The notes under the pieces were generated by a model, which did no database searches, was not told where the DNA came from, and was given only the letters and a program-made list of their open reading frames with translations. This document shows, one piece after another, positions 16,148-23,581 of a stretch of 64,000 nt of DNA (within the stretch, counting starts at the first letter, position 1; the number at the start of each line of letters is the position of its first letter). The stretch is from JAAYAO01 sp051133435 (GTDB lineage Bacteria > Actinomycetota > Actinomycetes > Propionibacteriales > Propionibacteriaceae), in contig NZ_JBPGNY010000004.1 of the NCBI RefSeq assembly GCF_051133435.1, forward strand, positions 186,001 through 250,000, in the 5' to 3' direction. A program made the translations under genes and the position numbers.

Positions 16148-18301
16148 TCACCGGGTCGGTTGCCGTCCGGCCCCGGTGGCGTCGAGCCCGAGAACCTCGG
16201 CCAGGTCGTAGCTGACCGGCTCGTCCAATTGCTCGTAGGTACAGCTCCGCGGATCACGGTCGGGTCGCCACCTGCCGAACTGGGCGGTGTGGCGAAACCT
16301 GTCCCCCTCCATGTGGTCGTAGCGCACCTCGAGCACCCGTTCGGGACGCAGCGGGGTGAACGACAGGTCCTTGTTCGCGTTCCAGCGCGAATGCGCCCCC
16401 GACGTCGGCGTGCGACCGGCCTCATCGGCGCCGGCCCAGGGGTGGTCGTCGAGATCGATGACGAGCTCCTGTAGTTCGGTGAACAGCTCCCGGCGGCGTT
16501 CCATCGGCAGGGCGCCGACCACCCCGACACTGTTCAGCACACCCTGATCGGTATAGAGCCCGAGCAGTAGCGAGCCGATCGCGTCGTCGGTGTTCTTGTA
16601 CAGCCGGTAGCCGGCCACCACCACGTCGGCGGTGCGTTCGTGCTTGATCTTGTACTGGACGCGCTTGTCCTCCTGATACGGCTCGTCGAGCCGCTTGGCC
16701 ATCACCCCGTCCAGTCCGGCACCCTCGAAGCTGGTGAACCATTCGGCGGCCAGCTCACGGTCGGTGGTCGCAGGAGTCAGGAAGATCGGCGGGACGGCGT
16801 CGGCCAAAGCCTGCACCAGGGCCTCGCGGCGTTCGGCGAAGGGACGCTCGGTCCAGTTGGTCTTCCCGTCGGCGAGCAGATCGAAGGCGACGAAGCTCGC
16901 CGGGGTTTCGGCGGCGAGCTTGGTGATCCGGGAGGCCGCTGGGTGGATGCGTTGTTGCAGCAGGTCGAAGTTCAACCGGTCGCCGTGTTCGGGGTCGATC
17001 ATGATGATCTCGCCGTCGATCACGATCGGATCAGGAAAGCACTTCCGCACCGCTTCGACCAGTTCGGGAAAGTAGCGGGTCATCGGCCGACTGTTGCGGC
17101 TGCCGATCTCGACCTCGTCGCCGCTGCGCCAGATGATGGAGCGGAACCCGTCCCACTTCGGCTCGAAGAGCACCTCACCGGTGGGGAACTTCTTCACCGG
17201 TTTGGCCAGCATCGGCCCGAACGGGGGCACGATCGCGGTGCCCCAGACCGCGTCCCGCTCGGCCTTCGGGGCCAGATAGTCCTCGTCCTCGCGGTCGGCG
17301 CGACGCTTGGACGGCGGCACCCGCGGTGGTTCGCCCGGCATCTTCGGGTAGTCGGGTGGAAAGTTCAGTTCGCCCAGCCCCCGGTCCAGGTCGGCCTGCC
17401 ACAGGTCCAGGGCGCCGCTGATGTCGGCGACGTGGGCGGCCCGGTCGGCCCAGGGGCATTCCCGCTGCGCGAGCAGGTCGGGCACCGTGGCGATGGTCAG
17501 CTTCTCGGGGTCGGCCTCGAGCAGTTCGTCCCAGGTGAGTGGGGTGGACACCGGCGCACCCGGCAGCGGGCGCGGGCTGTAGGCCGCGGCGATGGTGCGG
17601 TCGCGGTTGGCCTGGTTGAAGTCGACGAAGACCCGCTCCCCGCGTTCTTCCTTCCACCACGAGGAGGTGACCAGCTCGGGCATCCGGCGTTCCAGTTCGC
17701 GGGCCAGGCCGATCACGCCGTGGCGCACGTCCTGGAACTCGTGGTCGGGGTGAATCGGGGCATAGACGTGCACCCCACGGTTGCCGGAGGTTTTGGCGTA
17801 TCCGGTGAGCCCGACCTCGGCCATCAACTCGCGCAGCGCCACCGCCGCGGTGACCGCGTCGGCGAAATCGCGGCCCGGCTGGGGGTCGAGGTCGATGCGC
17901 AGTTCGTCGGGATGGTCGGGGTTCGCGGTGCGCACCGGCCAGGGGTGGAAGGTGATCGTGGCCATTTGCGCGGCCCAGGCCAGGGCGGCCGGTTCGTCGA
18001 AGGTGAGTTGTTCGTGCCGGCGCCGGGACGGGTAGGTGCACATCACCCGGCGCATCCACTCCGGGGCCCCGGCCGGGGGACGTTTGGCGAAGAACTCCTC
18101 CCCGTCGATGCCCTCGGGAAAGCGCTGCAGGGTCATCGGACGATCGCCGTTGATCGCCAGGAAAGGTTCGGCCACCGCCAACAGATAATCGACCAGATCA
18201 CCCTTGGTGATACCCGGCCACAGCTCTTTGTCGGGGTTGCTGAGCTTGACCTGACGCGTACCGTCCGGCCCGGAGATCTCCAGCAGATTGGCCTTCGCCA
18301 T
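16148..18301 (-). CDS. Primase-polymerase/ATP-dependent DNA ligase fusion
   Basis: A 717-aa two-domain repair enzyme. Residues 1 to about 305 are a LigD-type primase-polymerase domain with catalytic acidic residues D137 and D139 (RIDLDP) and D227 (FVDFNQ), and SGNRGVHVYAP. A charged linker (about 320-355) leads to an ATP-dependent ligase domain (about 358-700) with nucleotidyl lysine K382 in PKWDGFR, GEIIMID, DGVMAKR, and KIKHERTADVVV. The ligase part recalls mycobacterial LigC. No phosphoesterase domain and no Ku gene are present in the window. It probably fills short gaps and seals breaks. Leaderless start: TAGGGT lies 6 nt before the ATG. Confidence 0.88.
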   Translation of the reverse strand: MAKANLLEISGPDGTRQVKLSNPDKELWPGITKGDLVDYLLAVAEPFLAINGDRPMTLQRFPEGIDGEEFFAKRPPAGAPEWMRRVMCTYPSRRRHEQLTFDEPAALAWAAQMATITFHPWPVRTANPDHPDELRIDLDPQPGRDFADAVTAAVALRELMAEVGLTGYAKTSGNRGVHVYAPIHPDHEFQDVRHGVIGLARELERRMPELVTSSWWKEERGERVFVDFNQANRDRTIAAAYSPRPLPGAPVSTPLTWDELLEADPEKLTIATVPDLLAQRECPWADRAAHVADISGALDLWQADLDRGLGELNFPPDYPKMPGEPPRVPPSKRRADREDEDYLAPKAERDAVWGTAIVPPFGPMLAKPVKKFPTGEVLFEPKWDGFRSIIWRSGDEVEIGSRNSRPMTRYFPELVEAVRKCFPDPIVIDGEIIMIDPEHGDRLNFDLLQQRIHPAASRITKLAAETPASFVAFDLLADGKTNWTERPFAERREALVQALADAVPPIFLTPATTDRELAAEWFTSFEGAGLDGVMAKRLDEPYQEDKRVQYKIKHERTADVVVAGYRLYKNTDDAIGSLLLGLYTDQGVLNSVGVVGALPMERRRELFTELQELVIDLDDHPWAGADEAGRTPTSGAHSRWNANKDLSFTPLRPERVLEVRYDHMEGDRFRHTAQFGRWRPDRDPRSCTYEQLDEPVSYDLAEVLGLDATGAGRQPTR

Positions 18302-18307
18302 GAGGTC

Positions 18308-18329
18308 ACCCTAAGCGCAGCGGTAGCCT
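18308..18329. promoter_or_regulatory. Divergent leaderless promoters of ligase fusion and TRIC gene
   Basis: The two start codons are only 35 bp apart. TAGGGT (18313-18308, minus strand) sits 6 nt before the ligase ATG; TAGCCT (18324-18329, plus strand) sits 7 nt before the TRIC ATG. The two RNA polymerase footprints must overlap. Confidence 0.5.
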
Positions 18330-18336
18330 GACGGCC

Positions 18337-18987
18337 ATGTTTGGCTCGCAGGCACAGCTGGTGGTGCTGATTCTGGACCTGTTGGGTGTGTTCGCGTTCG
18401 CCCTGTCGGGCGCGCTGGTGGGGGTGCGCAAGGAGTTCGACATCTTCGGGGTGTTGGTCCTGGCCGGGGCGACCGGTCTGGGCGGCGGCATCCTGCGCGA
18501 CGTGATGATCGGTGCGGTGCCGCCGGCCGCGCTGAGCGACTGGTGGTACCTGCTGGTGCCGATCATCGCGGGGCTGATCACCTTCGTTTTCCATCGGATC
18601 GTGGATCGGTTGGAACCGTGGGTGCTGTTCTTCGACGCCCTCGGCCTGGGGTTGTTCTGTGCTGTCGGCACGATCAAGGCATTGGGTCATGACCTGGCCC
18701 TGTTGCCCGCGGTGTTGATGGGGGTGGTCACCGCAGCCGGCGGCGGCATGGTGCGCGACCTGCTGGCGCACCGGGTGCCGATCGTGTTCCGCGGCGAGTT
18801 GTACGCGATTCCGGCGCTGGCCGGTGCGGTGGTGACCGGGGTCGGGGTGCAGACCGGCCTCGACACCTTCGCATCTGCTGCTCTCGGTCTGATGGTGGCG
18901 ATCACCTGGCGGCTGCTGGCCCTGCGGCGGGGGTGGACGGCCCCGGTGGCCCGGCACGCCACCACCGATCACCCCAAACGCGACTGA
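18337..18987 (+). CDS. TRIC cation channel-family (UPF0126) membrane protein
   Basis: A 216-aa inner-membrane protein with seven hydrophobic helices built from two homologous halves, each carrying the family glycine motif: GGGILRDVMIG near residue 50 and GGGMVRDLLAHRVP near residue 135. TRIC proteins are trimeric channels for monovalent cations; some bacterial relatives may have other substrates. The last 25 residues are polar. The start is probably leaderless and divergent from the ligase fusion. Confidence 0.88.
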   Translation: MFGSQAQLVVLILDLLGVFAFALSGALVGVRKEFDIFGVLVLAGATGLGGGILRDVMIGAVPPAALSDWWYLLVPIIAGLITFVFHRIVDRLEPWVLFFDALGLGLFCAVGTIKALGHDLALLPAVLMGVVTAAGGGMVRDLLAHRVPIVFRGELYAIPALAGAVVTGVGVQTGLDTFASAALGLMVAITWRLLALRRGWTAPVARHATTDHPKRD

Positions 18988-19011
18988 GCCCGTCGGTCGA
19001 GGCTCGCCCGC

Positions 19012-19017
19012 TACTCT
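19012..19017 (+). promoter_or_regulatory. -10 element of leaderless pseudouridine synthase gene
   Basis: TACTCT is followed by 6 nt and the GTG start at 19024, with no ribosome binding site. Confidence 0.4.
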
Positions 19018-19023
19018 GAATCG

Positions 19024-19941
19024 GTGTCCCCCACCAGTCCGATGCCCCGCCGTGCCGGGTTGGACTGGCGCTGGGTGCGCACCCCCGACGCCGACCGTCC
19101 GGCCGGGTGGACGACGATGGGTGGGTTTCTGCGCCACCGGTTACCGGCTCACGTCGATGTGTCGGGCATCTTCGCCCGCGGCGAGGTGGTCGACGAGCGC
19201 GGTGAGCCGGTCGAACCCGGGGCCGCGTACCGGCCCAACACCCTGCTCTGGTTCCCCGGGCCCGAACCTCGCGACCCCAAACCGGACGAGCCCGTCCGGG
19301 TGCTGCACGCCGATGACCGGATCGTGGTGGTCGACAAGCCCCATTTTCAGGCCACCACCCCGCAAGGCACGCACGCCCGCAACACCACCCTGGTGCAGTT
19401 GCGCACCGCCGGGTGGCCCGATGTCGCGCCGGCGCACCGGCTCGACCGGCTCACCGCCGGGGTGCTGGTGTTCACCGTCGAGGCGCGGTGGCGAAAGCTC
19501 TACCAGGAGCTCTTCGCCTCCAGGCAGGTGAGTCGGGTCTACGAGGCCCTGGCCCGGGCACTGCCCGGCGCCGAGTTTCCGCTCACCGTGCGCAGCCACA
19601 TGGTCAAGGAACGCGGCAGCCTGCAGGCCCGGGAGCTACCGGGTCGCGACCCGAATGCCGAAACCCGCATCGAGATCCTCGAGGTACGAGGTGAGCTGGC
19701 TCGCTACCGGCTCACCCCGACCACCGGACGCACCCACCAGTTGCGGGTTCACCTCAACCGGCTGGGGGCACCGATTCTGCATGACCCGCTCTATCCCGAG
19801 GTGCTTGCCGACGGGGAACAACCCGACGAGCCGCTGCAGTTGGTGGCCCGCGAGCTCACCTTCATCGACCCTGTGGACGGCACCGCACACAGGTTCGTCA
19901 GTCGGCGCGATTTGCAGTGGCCGGAGTCGCTGCCAACCTGA
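19024..19941 (+). CDS. RluA-family RNA pseudouridine synthase
   Basis: A 305-aa enzyme isomerising uridine to pseudouridine in rRNA or tRNA. The catalytic aspartate is D141 in HRLDRLTAG; other family marks are VVDKPHFQATTP, SRVYEALARA and PTTGRTHQLRVHLNRLGAPILHDPLYP. The N-terminal 60 residues (FLRHRL... GEVVDERGEPV) look like a short S4-type RNA-binding element. The GTG at 19024 fits a leaderless start; an ATG at 19042 is the alternative. Target position unknown. Confidence 0.88.
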   Translation: MSPTSPMPRRAGLDWRWVRTPDADRPAGWTTMGGFLRHRLPAHVDVSGIFARGEVVDERGEPVEPGAAYRPNTLLWFPGPEPRDPKPDEPVRVLHADDRIVVVDKPHFQATTPQGTHARNTTLVQLRTAGWPDVAPAHRLDRLTAGVLVFTVEARWRKLYQELFASRQVSRVYEALARALPGAEFPLTVRSHMVKERGSLQARELPGRDPNAETRIEILEVRGELARYRLTPTTGRTHQLRVHLNRLGAPILHDPLYPEVLADGEQPDEPLQLVARELTFIDPVDGTAHRFVSRRDLQWPESLPT

Positions 19942-20019
19942 GTTACTCCGGCCCGAGTCGCACCGGCCCGGGCCTTCCCGAGCCCGGGCATTCGGCGAAC
20001 CCGTGCGACACTGATTCCC

Positions 20020-20493
20020 ATGTCCTGCCCGGTCCGAATTCTGTTTCACACCCCCCGCATCCCGCACAACACCGGCGCCACCATGCGCCTGTCGGCGGTC
20101 ACCGGGGCCGAGTTGCATCTGGCCGGGCCGCTGGGTTTCGACATGTCGGACACCAAGCTGAAACGGGCCGGGCTGGATTACCACGACATGGCCAAGTGCT
20201 ACGTCCACGACGATCTGGACGCCGCCTTCGCCGCACTCCTGCCGGCCCGGGTGTTCGCGTTCACCGCCCAGGCCACCACCATCCACACCGAGATCGACTA
20301 CCGGGCCGGCGACGTCCTGTTGTTCGGCCCCGAACCGACCGGGCTGGACCCGGCCGTGTTGGCCGACGAGCGGCTCAACGACCGGGTGCGGATTCCGATG
20401 CTGGCCGATCGGCGGTCGTTGAATCTGTCCAATGCCACCGCGATCGTGTTGTACGAGGCCTGGCGGCAGTTGGACTTCGTCGGCGCCGGTTGA
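20020..20493 (+). CDS. trmL: tRNA (cytidine(34)-2'-O)-methyltransferase
   Basis: A 157-aa SPOUT (trefoil-knot) methyltransferase that 2'-O-methylates the wobble base of leucine tRNAs in the E. coli family member. Marks: FHTPRIPHNTGATMRL at the N-terminus, LFGPEPTGLD in the knot, and RIPMLADRRSLNLSNATAIVLYEAWRQ at the C-terminus. Length is typical of the stand-alone knot. GACACT lies 7 nt before the ATG, again without a ribosome site. Convergent with cimA, 20 nt apart. It may act on other tRNAs here. Confidence 0.9.
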   Translation: MSCPVRILFHTPRIPHNTGATMRLSAVTGAELHLAGPLGFDMSDTKLKRAGLDYHDMAKCYVHDDLDAAFAALLPARVFAFTAQATTIHTEIDYRAGDVLLFGPEPTGLDPAVLADERLNDRVRIPMLADRRSLNLSNATAIVLYEAWRQLDFVGAG

Positions 20494-20513
20494 TTCTCGG
20501 CGCCGAGTAGTTT

Positions 20514-22133
20514 TCAGCTCAGCGCGGCCTCGACGGTCGGCACCGGTTCGACCGGGGTCAGGGCGTGCAGCAGGCCGTAGCGGTAGGCGTCGGTGAGGGC
20601 CTCCCAGGAGGCCTCGATCACGTCGGTACCGACCCCGACGGTGGTCCACTGCCGCTCACCGTCGGAGGTGTCGATCAACACCCGCACCACCGCGTCGGTG
20701 CCGCGGCCCTGATCCAGGATGCGCACCCGGTAGTCGGTCAACCGGTAATCGGCCACCACCGGGTAGACCGGGGTGAGTGCCCGGCGCAGGGCGTGGTCCA
20801 GGGCGTTCACCGGGCCGTTGCCGTCACCGACCTCGTACTGCTGTTGATCGTCGGCGACCAGCTTCACGGTGGCCTCGGCAATGCTGTTGCCGTTGGTGTC
20901 ACCGGTGCTGCCGGTGCGCCACTGGATGACGGTGAAGGGGTCGTTGGTGAGCGCGCCGAGTTCGTCGCGCAGCAACAGTTCGAAGCTCGCATCGGCGGCC
21001 TCGTAGGTGTAGCCCTCGGCCTCGCGCTGTTTGACCCGGTCCATCACCCGTCCGGCCAGTTCCATGTCCGACAGGTCGAAGCCCATCTGCTCGCCCTTGA
21101 TCTGGATGCTGGCGCGTCCGGCCATGTCGGAGACCAGGATCCGCATGTCATTGCCGACCAGGGCCGGGTCGATGTGTTGGTACAGGTTCGGGTCGACCTT
21201 GATCGCGCTGGCGTGCAGGCCGGCCTTGTGGGCGAAGGCCGAGACCCCGACGTAGGGCTGGCGCGGCCCGGCACCGACATTGGTGACCTCGGCGATCGCG
21301 TGGCTGAGGCGGGTGTATTCGGCCATCGACTCGGGGCTGACCAGGTCCCAGCCGAACTTGAGTTGCAGGTTGGCGGCCACGGTGAGCAGGTCGGCATTGC
21401 CGGTTCGCTCACCGTAGCCGTTCACCGTTCCCTGCACATGCATCGCTCCGGCCTCCACCGCGGCGATGGAGTTCGCCACCGCGCAGCCGGAGTCGTTGTG
21501 GCAGTGAATCCCGAGATTCACCCCGATCTCGCCGGCAGCGCTGACCACCTCACCCATCCAACTGGGCAACATGCCGCCGTTGGTGTCACACAACACCACC
21601 ACCGACGCGCCGGCTTCGGCGGCGGTGTGCACCACCTCGAGGGAATAACCGGGGTTGGCCCGATATCCGTCGAAGAAGTGCTCGCAGTCCAGGATCACCT
21701 CGCGTCCCTCGGCGACCAGGAACCGGACGGTGTCACGCACCATGTCCAGATTCTCGGTCAGCGAGGTGCGCAGGGCGTGCTGTACGTGGGCATCGTGGCT
21801 TTTGGCCACCAGGGTGACGACCGATGTTCCGGCGTCGAGCAGCCCCCGTACCTGCGGATCGTCCTCAACCTTCTTGTCCGCCTTGCGGGTGGCCCCGAAG
21901 GCCACCAGCTGGGCGTTACGCAGGTTGAGTTCCTTCGCCGCTCGGGCGAAGAAAGTGGTGTCGTTCGGGTTGGCCCCCGGCCAGCCGCCCTCGATGTGGG
22001 TCATCCCCAGGTCGTCCAGGTACCCGGCAATCCGCAGCTTGTCGGCGACGGTCAGGCGCAGGCCTTCCTGCTGCGATCCATCACGCAGCGTGGTGTCGTA
22101 CAGGTGCATCTGTTCGGGTGCCACAGGCAACAT
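20514..22133 (-). CDS. cimA: Citramalate synthase
   Basis: A 539-aa enzyme condensing pyruvate and acetyl-CoA to (R)-citramalate, the first step of threonine-independent isoleucine synthesis. The TIM barrel (about residues 8-275) has YDTTLRDGSQQEG (12-24), GGWPGANPND, and the metal-binding GIHCHNDSGCAVANS. The C-terminal LeuA-type allosteric domain (about 400-535) has NALDHALRRALTPVYPVVADYRLTDYRVRI. Length and NGYGERTGNADL agree with CimA rather than isopropylmalate synthase. A GGAAGAG site lies 9 nt before the ATG. An upstream leader peptide and attenuator (22167-22256) suggest control by charged tRNA-Ile. Confidence 0.92.
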   Translation of the reverse strand: MLPVAPEQMHLYDTTLRDGSQQEGLRLTVADKLRIAGYLDDLGMTHIEGGWPGANPNDTTFFARAAKELNLRNAQLVAFGATRKADKKVEDDPQVRGLLDAGTSVVTLVAKSHDAHVQHALRTSLTENLDMVRDTVRFLVAEGREVILDCEHFFDGYRANPGYSLEVVHTAAEAGASVVVLCDTNGGMLPSWMGEVVSAAGEIGVNLGIHCHNDSGCAVANSIAAVEAGAMHVQGTVNGYGERTGNADLLTVAANLQLKFGWDLVSPESMAEYTRLSHAIAEVTNVGAGPRQPYVGVSAFAHKAGLHASAIKVDPNLYQHIDPALVGNDMRILVSDMAGRASIQIKGEQMGFDLSDMELAGRVMDRVKQREAEGYTYEAADASFELLLRDELGALTNDPFTVIQWRTGSTGDTNGNSIAEATVKLVADDQQQYEVGDGNGPVNALDHALRRALTPVYPVVADYRLTDYRVRILDQGRGTDAVVRVLIDTSDGERQWTTVGVGTDVIEASWEALTDAYRYGLLHALTPVEPVPTVEAALS

Positions 22134-22166
22134 CGTGAACTCTTCCGGTTGGGGGTATCGGCAACG

Positions 22167-22222
22167 AAAAAACCTCCCGTCGGGGACGAGAGGTCAGCGC
22201 GCCGATATCTGGTCGGCGCGCT
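22167..22222 (-). promoter_or_regulatory. cimA transcription attenuator
   Basis: On the minus strand a 10-bp hairpin (AGCGCGCCGA with TCGGCGCGCT, 22222-22196, loop 7 nt) starts at the leader stop codon. A second hairpin follows (CCTC-CGTC arms, 22193-22173, one mismatch) and ends in six T (22172-22167): an intrinsic terminator inside the cimA leader. A 7-nt alternative pairing exists between TATCGGC (22207-22201) and GCCGATA (22162-22156). The layout fits ribosome-mediated attenuation by isoleucine. Confidence 0.8.
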
Positions 22223-22256
22223 AGCGAATAATCTCCACAGCGTGCATGAAAACCAT
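22221..22256 (-). CDS. cimA leader peptide (MVFMHAVEIIR)
   Basis: An 11-codon reading frame upstream of cimA encoding MVFMHAVEIIR. The two adjacent isoleucine codons are ATT ATT, rare in such a GC-rich genome, placed just before the stop and the first leader hairpin. A shorter start at the second Met (22247) is possible. A ribosome stalled on the Ile codons for lack of charged tRNA-Ile would disturb the hairpins and let transcription reach cimA. A weak TTGAAC at 22302-22297 could be a -35. Prediction from sequence; not known to be translated. Confidence 0.72.
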   Translation of the reverse strand: MVFMHAVEIIR

Positions 22257-22304
22257 CGTGCCCCGACCGACCGCCATTTGGCTACCCCGTCTCACTGTTC
22301 AAAC

Positions 22305-22348
22305 AAAAAATACCTACGCGACCGTAACCGTGGTGGCGACGGTCGCGT
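22305..22348 (-). terminator. Intrinsic terminator after ilvE
   Basis: A perfect 10-bp stem (ACGCGACCGT at 22316-22325 with ACGGTCGCGT at 22339-22348), loop 13 nt, followed on the minus strand by AGGTA and six T. It separates ilvE from the cimA leader. Confidence 0.85.
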
Positions 22349-22360
22349 GGGTGGTCGGGA

Positions 22361-23458
22361 TCAGCCGGCGCGACGCAGCCAGCCGTGCACGTCCTCGGCC
22401 CGGCCGAACTGGATGTCCAGGATCTGCTGGCGCAATTCGCCGGTCAGCCGGCCCGGCCCGCCGTCACCGATCGTCCAGGTACCGGTTTCGTCGGCGAGCG
22501 ACTTGATCGGGGTGATCACCGCGGCGGTGCCACAGGCGAAGCCCTCGACGATGGTGCCGGCGGCGATACCCTCGAGGATCTCGACCAGGGGCAACTGACG
22601 TTCCACGGCGGTCAGCCCGTGGTCTTCGGCCAGTTGCAGCAGCGACGAGCGGGTGACCCCTTCCAGGATCGTGCCGGTCAGCGGTGGGGTGAGCAGTTCG
22701 CCGTCGGAGGTCACGAAGAAGACGTTCATGCCGCCGAGTTCTTCGATGTAGGCGTGCTCGGCGGCGTCCAGGAACAACACCTGCGAGCAACCCCGTTGAC
22801 CGGCCTCGGTCTGGGCCAGCAGGCTGGCGGCATAGTTGCCGCCGCACTTGGCGTCACCGGTACCACCCGGGCCAGACCGGGCGTAGGTGCGGCTGATCCA
22901 GATCGACACCGGCTCCAGGCCGGAGGCGAAGTAGGAGCCGGCCGGGCTGGCCAGACAGAGATAGGTCACCCGCTGGGCGGCCCGCACCCCGAGGAAGACC
23001 TCGTCGGCGAACATGAACGGCCGCAGGTAGAGCGACTCCTCTCCCCCCTCACCGCTGGGTTCGGGAACCCAGTCGCGGTCGGCCTCGATGAGTTGCTCCA
23101 GGCTGGTGATGAAGTCGTCCACCGACATTTCGGGCAGCGACAACCGGTGCGCCGACTGGGCGAAGCGGGCGGCATTGATCTCCGGACGGAACAACCAGAC
23201 CGAACCGTCGGCGTGACGGTAGGCCTTGAGGCCCTCGAAGATCTCCTGTCCGTAGTGCAGGACGGCCGTGGCCGGGTGCATCTTCACCGGCTCCAGCCCT
23301 ACGACGGCCCCGTCATGCCACCCGTCGGCAACCGTCCAGGTTGCCCGGGCCATGTGGTCGGTGAAGTACTGCCCGAACCCGGGGTCGGCCAGCATCTTCG
23401 CCCGATCCTCGGCAGTCACCGGCGTAGCGGTGGGGATCACGTCGAAGTGCAAACTCAT
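22361..23458 (-). CDS. ilvE: Branched-chain amino acid aminotransferase
   Basis: A 365-aa fold-type IV PLP enzyme doing the last step of valine, leucine and isoleucine synthesis. The PLP lysine is K204 in GDAKCGGNYAAS. Other marks are LHYGQEIFEGLKAYRH, YLRPFMFADE and EELGGMNVFFV, and EGFACGTAAVITPI near the C-terminus. The length fits class II BCAT. The ATG at 23458 is preceded 6 nt upstream by TAATCT with no ribosome site, so probably leaderless. Divergent from leuB, with 123 bp between starts; ends at a strong terminator. Confidence 0.95.
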   Translation of the reverse strand: MSLHFDVIPTATPVTAEDRAKMLADPGFGQYFTDHMARATWTVADGWHDGAVVGLEPVKMHPATAVLHYGQEIFEGLKAYRHADGSVWLFRPEINAARFAQSAHRLSLPEMSVDDFITSLEQLIEADRDWVPEPSGEGGEESLYLRPFMFADEVFLGVRAAQRVTYLCLASPAGSYFASGLEPVSIWISRTYARSGPGGTGDAKCGGNYAASLLAQTEAGQRGCSQVLFLDAAEHAYIEELGGMNVFFVTSDGELLTPPLTGTILEGVTRSSLLQLAEDHGLTAVERQLPLVEILEGIAAGTIVEGFACGTAAVITPIKSLADETGTWTIGDGGPGRLTGELRQQILDIQFGRAEDVHGWLRRAG

Positions 23459-23464
23459 GCGCGC

Positions 23465-23470
23465 AGATTA
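23465..23470 (-). promoter_or_regulatory. -10 element of leaderless ilvE
   Basis: TAATCT on the minus strand, 6 nt (GCGCGC) before the ATG. Confidence 0.45.
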
Positions 23471-23568
23471 GCGTGCCGACACCTCGTCGCGGCAGTCGAA
23501 CACCCTGCGAACGTCGGTGTCGGCCGCCGCATTGGTGAGATCGGATCCCGGTAGCGGTCGGTGCTGAC

Positions 23569-23574
23569 TACAGT
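23569..23574 (+). promoter_or_regulatory. -10 element of leaderless leuB
   Basis: TACAGT, 7 nt before the GTG start at 23582. This makes the in-frame GTG at 23561 unlikely as a start because it would lie upstream of the transcript. Confidence 0.45.
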
Positions 23575-23581
23575 CGGCCGG

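Noticed and set aside
20496..20514. Terminator between trmL and cimA
   Set aside because: CTCGGCGCCGAG followed by TAGTTTT is self-complementary but allows only a 4-bp stem; too weak to call.
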